A stretch of 64,000 nt of DNA from the NCBI RefSeq assembly GCF_032062135.1, contig NC_092858.1, forward strand, positions 126,978,561 to 127,042,560, given 5' to 3'. The notes under the pieces are model-generated. The model worked only from the letters and a program-made list of their open reading frames with translations. It was not told where the DNA came from and did no database searches. This document shows positions 59,785-64,000 of the stretch, piece by piece (positions within the stretch are counted from its first letter, which is position 1; the number at the start of each line of letters is the position of its first letter). Position numbers and translations under genes: made by a program. This DNA is from Pyxicephalus adspersus. Its lineage: Eukaryota; Chordata; Amphibia; Anura; Pyxicephalidae.

Positions 59785-61740
59785 CTGGAGCTTTGGAGGG
59801 CTAGGGGTCCTTCATTTAGTGAAATATTACTATGCCACACACCTCAGACAACTTACCTCGTGGTATACCCTGCTGGACGGAGCTGGAGAAATTGTGGATG
59901 GCTCCTATCCACCCTAATTTTATGCTATGGTGCTCCGCAGTCTGAATGTCAGAGGTTACCTTACTGGCCCCAAACCAATTTACTAAACACTTATGGCTAT
60001 ATTGTAAAAATAAATTTAAGTTGTCATCTAAAGCTTACCCCCTCTCTTCCTTTTATTATACCCCAGAGATCTCCAACAATAGCACACCCCACATTGTCAG
60101 ACCCTGGCGAGCTTGTAAGCGCTTTCATTTTGGAAAGATTGTCCACCCATGTACGCGTAGATTGAGTCTTTCTTTATTTGCAGATCAGACACTACGCACA
60201 GACACTAACCAAAAATTTGATTGTCACCTACCCTATTTGAAAGACTCTGTGTAGAAGGTCGGGCTCAGAAGGGTCTGATTTCTTGATTATATTAAATCTT
60301 AGTCCAATTCTCCATCAATCAAAAATTCCTACATGTGAAAATAAAAACGTATACTTGACAGGGAGCTTTGCCTGAATATGTGGCATATTATTTGGCAACA
60401 GGCTCAGAAAAGCTCCTTCGGTACTGTCTATAAAGAAAATACATACAAGAAATTCATGCATTAGTACCTCACACCAGATGTTTTACATATAGTCTATCCC
60501 TCTACCAGTAACCTTTGCTGGTGCTGTGGATCTGAGGTGGGTACCCTGCACCATATTTTCAGGTCCTGTCCTTGTATTATCCCATATTTGAATATAGTTA
60601 TTGATCTGCTCAAAGAAATATTAGAGGTTCCCCTAGACCTGTTGACCCACCTGCTTGGATTACCTATCAAAGAACTCTCAAAAACCAACAAATGTTTAAC
60701 AGCTAACATTCTCACAGCCGCAAGGTGCCTCATTGCCAAAAACTAGAAGTCACCCAACCCGCCGGTTTGTTCAGCTTTGCTTCAAGGGATTAAAGATTTA
60801 GAATAGCTACTATTTATTGTTCTATCCCTAGGGTTTCTGATACATAAATAATGTATGTGTTTTGCCTAGCCCTTGTTTTCAGTAGTAGGTAAGAAAAAGA
60901 GAAAAATGGGCTTTACGGCAAGGAAAGTTGATCAAACATATTTAACAAATTTATTAAGCAAAAAATGTCCTAGGCTTAACATAGAACAATAATCTAGTGC
61001 CTTGTATATAAATAGTTCTCCTATACACTCATAGTATACATTTTCCCATGTTACGAGAAACACATGCGGTTGTAAGAGCATATAACAATAATTATCTCAT
61101 GCCCCGGCGCGTTTCGCTCAAATGAGCTTCCTCTGGAGATCTCTTGAGATTGTGGATTGCTCGACATGTATAGCAGTGATCAAAACCTGTTGGGTGAAGT
61201 GCAAAAAGAGGAAACACAAATGTGCTAGAATATAGTTGTCCAATGCAGGACAATGGAATTTTTTAGTTGGCCACCTCTCTGCCTATAATCTTAGTTTCAT
61301 TTGTTATTAGGTTCCTGAATCTGCTTATAATGGGTATTCAAACTCCTGATTTCTTGGGTTAAGTGTGTATAATAAAATTTTGCAATGTTTTTATTTGTAT
61401 TTCAAACTCGTGCAGTAATTCCGGGGTTACTTCTATAGGTTACCAAAGTATCTTTTTTGCAACGTATTATTTTTCGCTTATTAAATTTATCATGTTTGAT
61501 CAATGTTAATAATAATAATAATAACTTCCCTTGCTGTAAAGCCCATCTTTCTCCTTTTCTTACTTATGATTAAACATATACTACTGATGGAACAACTGAC
61601 AGCCCGACCTTATGATCATATAGAGAAAGTTATTACCATCTGGGCCCCATGGGACTCCTATATGGAAGCATGTCACACATGATCTGGACAGGCTGACATA
61701 TGGGACTATCTATGGATACCTTTAGAGGGGCAGATGGAAT
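59785..61740 (+). pseudogene. Tx1/L1-like ORF2 C-terminal pseudogene
   Basis: Plus-strand translation shows, across several frames, GGLGVLHLVKYYYATHLRQL (about 59797-59856), LLAPNQFTKHLWLYCKNKFK (about 59962-60022), then GTLHHIFRSCPCIIP (about 60540-60585), part of the CWRC...GTLHHIFxxCP zinc-knuckle-like motif. After the nested transposon the frame resumes with MEQLTARPYDHIEKV and IWAPWDSY (61590-61665), the usual last motif of L1/Tx1 ORF2. Endonuclease and reverse transcriptase are absent through 5' truncation. Stops and shifts abound, so it is inactive. Confidence 0.78.
60886..61567. mobile_element. TIR transposon nested in the LINE
   Basis: Inverted repeats of roughly 80-95 bp: the left arm (60889-60967) has GTAAGAAAAAGAGAAAAATG, GGCTTTACGGCAAGG and TTGATCAAACAT; the right arm (about 61470-61563) holds the complements CCCTTGCTGTAAAGCCCATC and CTCCTTTTCTTAC plus an extra (AAT)n run. 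The interior contains CCCCGGCGCGTTTCGCTC and GAGCTTCCTCTGGAG, seen in some frog repeats. No transposase. LINE ORF2 sequence lies on both sides. Confidence 0.75.
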
Positions 61741-62304
61741 GATGTATTTAAATGTGACCAAACCCTACTTCTTTCCTTTATTCATTTTTTCCTTTTACTC
61801 CTTTCTTTTTCTATTGCACACTTACCTTATGTCTCACAATATCAACATGTAACCCCTCTTGCCAGCAATAATGTTTTTCCCACAGGCAAGAGGATGGATG
61901 GTAATATAACTCCCGTTCAGTTCCTAACGATATGATGTGTTACAGGATTTTGTGAACTGCTGGTTTATAAAGTGTTTTGTTTCGTTTTTATAAACATGTG
62001 CACTGTACCTGTATAACTCTGCACTGATGTAAACAATCCTAGTTGATTATATGACCAACATTCAACTCCTTTGTTTATCCTTACACATTTTATTTACGGG
62101 GCGCTCTTTGGAGGAATGGATAAATGCCACCTGGACTTGTCACTAAGTTTTGGATAAGCTGAACTCTTTACCCCTTGGGTATTTTCTGTAAAAGCGTTTT
62201 TGTATGTTGTTGATATTATGTATACCTACCATGTTTTGTTTTTTCTTGTATGTTATTGTTTAATATTTTTTCTTATAAAAATACAATTATAAAAAAAACA
62301 AGAA

Positions 62305-64000
62305 AAGAAGAGTAAAGGTACTGGGTCCAGATCATAATTGGGAGGCCAACCCCTTCCTGTCAATTGTCTCCCCTAATGTGCACCATCTGTCAATATTTCA
62401 GGTATCAAAGATGTGTGAGGTTATATAGGTATCCCAAGGGGCCCAGATCATATTGACCTTATTGAGGTGATCATTACTCTGGACTAAACAGGGCCAAGTA
62501 CGTTGGGGGTTGATGATTTCCAGTCTTGAGGTACCAGTGCATCGAAATGTTATACATGTTTTTAAGTATGCTGTACAGAATCTGTTTTTCTGGGCTTGCT
62601 GCCACATGATCACAGGTCACATGGAAGTTCTTTGCCCAGGACACGTTCCCATTTCTGCAAAAACAATGTTTGGCAATAGGGGTGACCAGCTAAATTTGTA
62701 ATACTTGGAAGATTCCAGAAATCAAACTTCTTTGAGATGGTCCTATCCTTCTCAAAAGAGGGAAGGGCCAGGAACACCAAGTTTTTGGTAATGTCTGGGC
62801 ATGATCCCTAATCTGCTGGTAGCTATAAAAATATATGTGCGGGGCTTCAAATTTCTGGTAAACCTCTGAGAATGACAAAAGTCTGCATGTACATGGGTTA
62901 AATATCTGTCCAAAATGAAAGAGCAAGCTATCATGCCAGGGCGGAGTCATGTGGGGCATACTTCTGGCAGTAATCTCAGGAGTGTATAGGAAGGAGGTAA
63001 GTAGGCCAGGCCATGTATGTCAAATCGTAAAGCGTTTTGTAATTTTTCTTTTACAATGTAGCCAGATACGCCTAGTGAACTGCTTAGGAGCTAGCAGGAA
63101 GGCTTCCGACACCTGACAGGAAGGGATCCAAAGCAGGAAGTGGGGGGTGAGTAGAAGCCATCCATAGTTTTTCAAATTCTGTCCAACAATTAAACAATTG
63201 CAGGGTGGACCAAGATATTAGTTGTTGAAAATGAGGGGCATAGTAAAATTTGAGAGGTCAGGGACCCCTCCCCCCCAATCCTCCTACAAGTTGAGCACAA
63301 AATTTGGGGAATTAATGTTTTTTGTAGCCTCAGGTGAAGTCGATCACTGAGATACAGGAGTTTACGTAGGATGGATATCTTGATCAGGGACTTTCATTTA
63401 TTGAGATCTAAAATTTTTCTGAAATTGGGACGTAATTGTTTTGTATGGGGAATGATAGGTTGGAGTCAAATGAATCCCTATATATTTGAGAGAGCTAGAT
63501 TTCCAATGATATGGATGCCAATATGCAGTTGCTGTATAAGACTTAACAATAGGTTTATGGGAAGGGACTCAGTTTTGGTAGAATTAGTTTTAAAAGAAGG
63601 TGGCACCATACTCATCCAATACCAATGTAGATTAGGTACATTTATAAGAGGGTTTATTAGTGTTAGAAGAACATTATCTGAGTGGAGCGCTATAGTAAAG
63701 GGTTTGGCTTTAATGGGTACTCCTGTGATGCAAAGAGGTTCAGGGCAAACAGTAGCAGGGAAAGTGGGCAATCTTGCCTGGTACCATTTCCAACAGCAAA
63801 CAAAGGGGAATTTGAATGGTATAGATATGCTGTGGAGCAGGAGTACAGGACAGTTATTGCGTTTAGAAAGGGTCTCTAAATGGCCACCCACCTTAATGTC
63901 TGCATTATTAAAGGCCAGCTCACCCAGTCAAAGACTTTTTCCGCATCCAGGCTTAGAACCACCTCCAATTTGTTAACTGCGTCAATGATAGTGTGTTTGA
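62305..64000 (-). mobile_element. minus-strand Tx1/L1-like LINE running off the window
   Basis: The 3' UTR and ORF2 C-terminus lie at 62305-63000 and the reverse transcriptase towards the right edge. It may be the continuation of the 3' end at 59528-59755, split by the plus-strand LINE. The endonuclease and ORF1 would lie beyond 64000. Confidence 0.75.
62400..64000 (-). pseudogene. Tx1/L1-like ORF2, reverse transcriptase and C-terminus
   Basis: Minus strand, from the window edge inward: LSLDAEKVFDW (about 63925-63960), reverse transcriptase motif with the first catalytic Asp; GVPIKAKPFTIALHSDNVLL (about 63675-63735), the FADD motif with the second Asp changed to Asn; NSTKTESLPINL (about 63555-63590); DSLLFHFGQIFNPCTCRLLS (about 62865-62930); MIWAPWDTYI (about 62427-62456), the C-terminal motif. 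Reverse transcriptase copies the element's RNA into DNA at the target nick. The D-to-N change in the active site, plus stops and frameshifts, make it inactive. The copy is partial only because the window ends. Confidence 0.82.

Larger units (their letters stand above)
59765..62300 (+). mobile_element. 5'-truncated Tx1/L1-like LINE with a nested transposon
   Basis: Plus-strand ORF2 C-terminal third and 3' UTR, interrupted by a TIR element at 60886-61567. The end is A-rich (TACAATTATAAAAAAAAC near 62280-62300). 5' truncation is the normal outcome of incomplete reverse transcription. No target duplication was identified. Confidence 0.72.

Overview
The window looks like repeat-rich, AT-rich nuclear DNA of a vertebrate, most likely an anuran amphibian. 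The evidence is the set of degraded mobile elements: Tx1/L1-like LINEs, Tc1 and mariner copies, hAT-, pogo- and TTAA-type non-autonomous elements, a Gypsy-like solo LTR, and a short interspersed repeat ending in a (AAT)n tail. I recognise several from general knowledge of frog genomes; species was not determined. I find no intact protein-coding gene, tRNA, rRNA or CRISPR array. All recognisable coding sequence is decayed transposon sequence. The window is best read as intergenic DNA or part of a very long intron.

Layout. 1-6 kb: AT-rich DNA, a Tc1-like remnant on the minus strand (1040-1470), a GC-rich LTR-like block (1575-2335), a degraded Tc1-like element (about 2907-4122) and a 691-bp solo LTR with a 5-bp target duplication (4824-5514). 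6.1-11.5 kb: a minus-strand Tx1/L1-like LINE with readable ORF1, endonuclease and C-terminal ORF2 remnants. Its reverse-transcriptase core is missing and an array of perfect and near-perfect hairpins (7255-7740) lies in its place. A TTAA-type MITE and another repeat sit between ORF1 and ORF2.

11.5-42 kb: mostly unassigned AT-rich DNA with microsatellites and scattered MITEs, including a second, longer copy of the CpG-rich TTAA MITE (29703-30125) next to a ~30-bp-period minisatellite. Some less AT-biased stretches could be conserved regulatory elements, but this is conjecture.

42-59 kb: an internally deleted Tc1 (42503-43497), a hairpin MITE (47481-47690), a mariner pseudogene fused to a MITE end (48248-49200), an hAT-type element with a perfect 8-bp duplication (50888-51246), SINE-like copies, and a 794-bp pogo/Tigger-like element with TA duplications (55862-56655). 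59.5-64 kb: a nested retrotransposon cluster. A plus-strand LINE fragment, itself carrying a TIR transposon, lies between what look like two halves of a minus-strand LINE that runs off the window edge.

No genes work together here as a pathway. The content is a record of successive transposon insertions. The most unusual structure is the hairpin array inside the first LINE.
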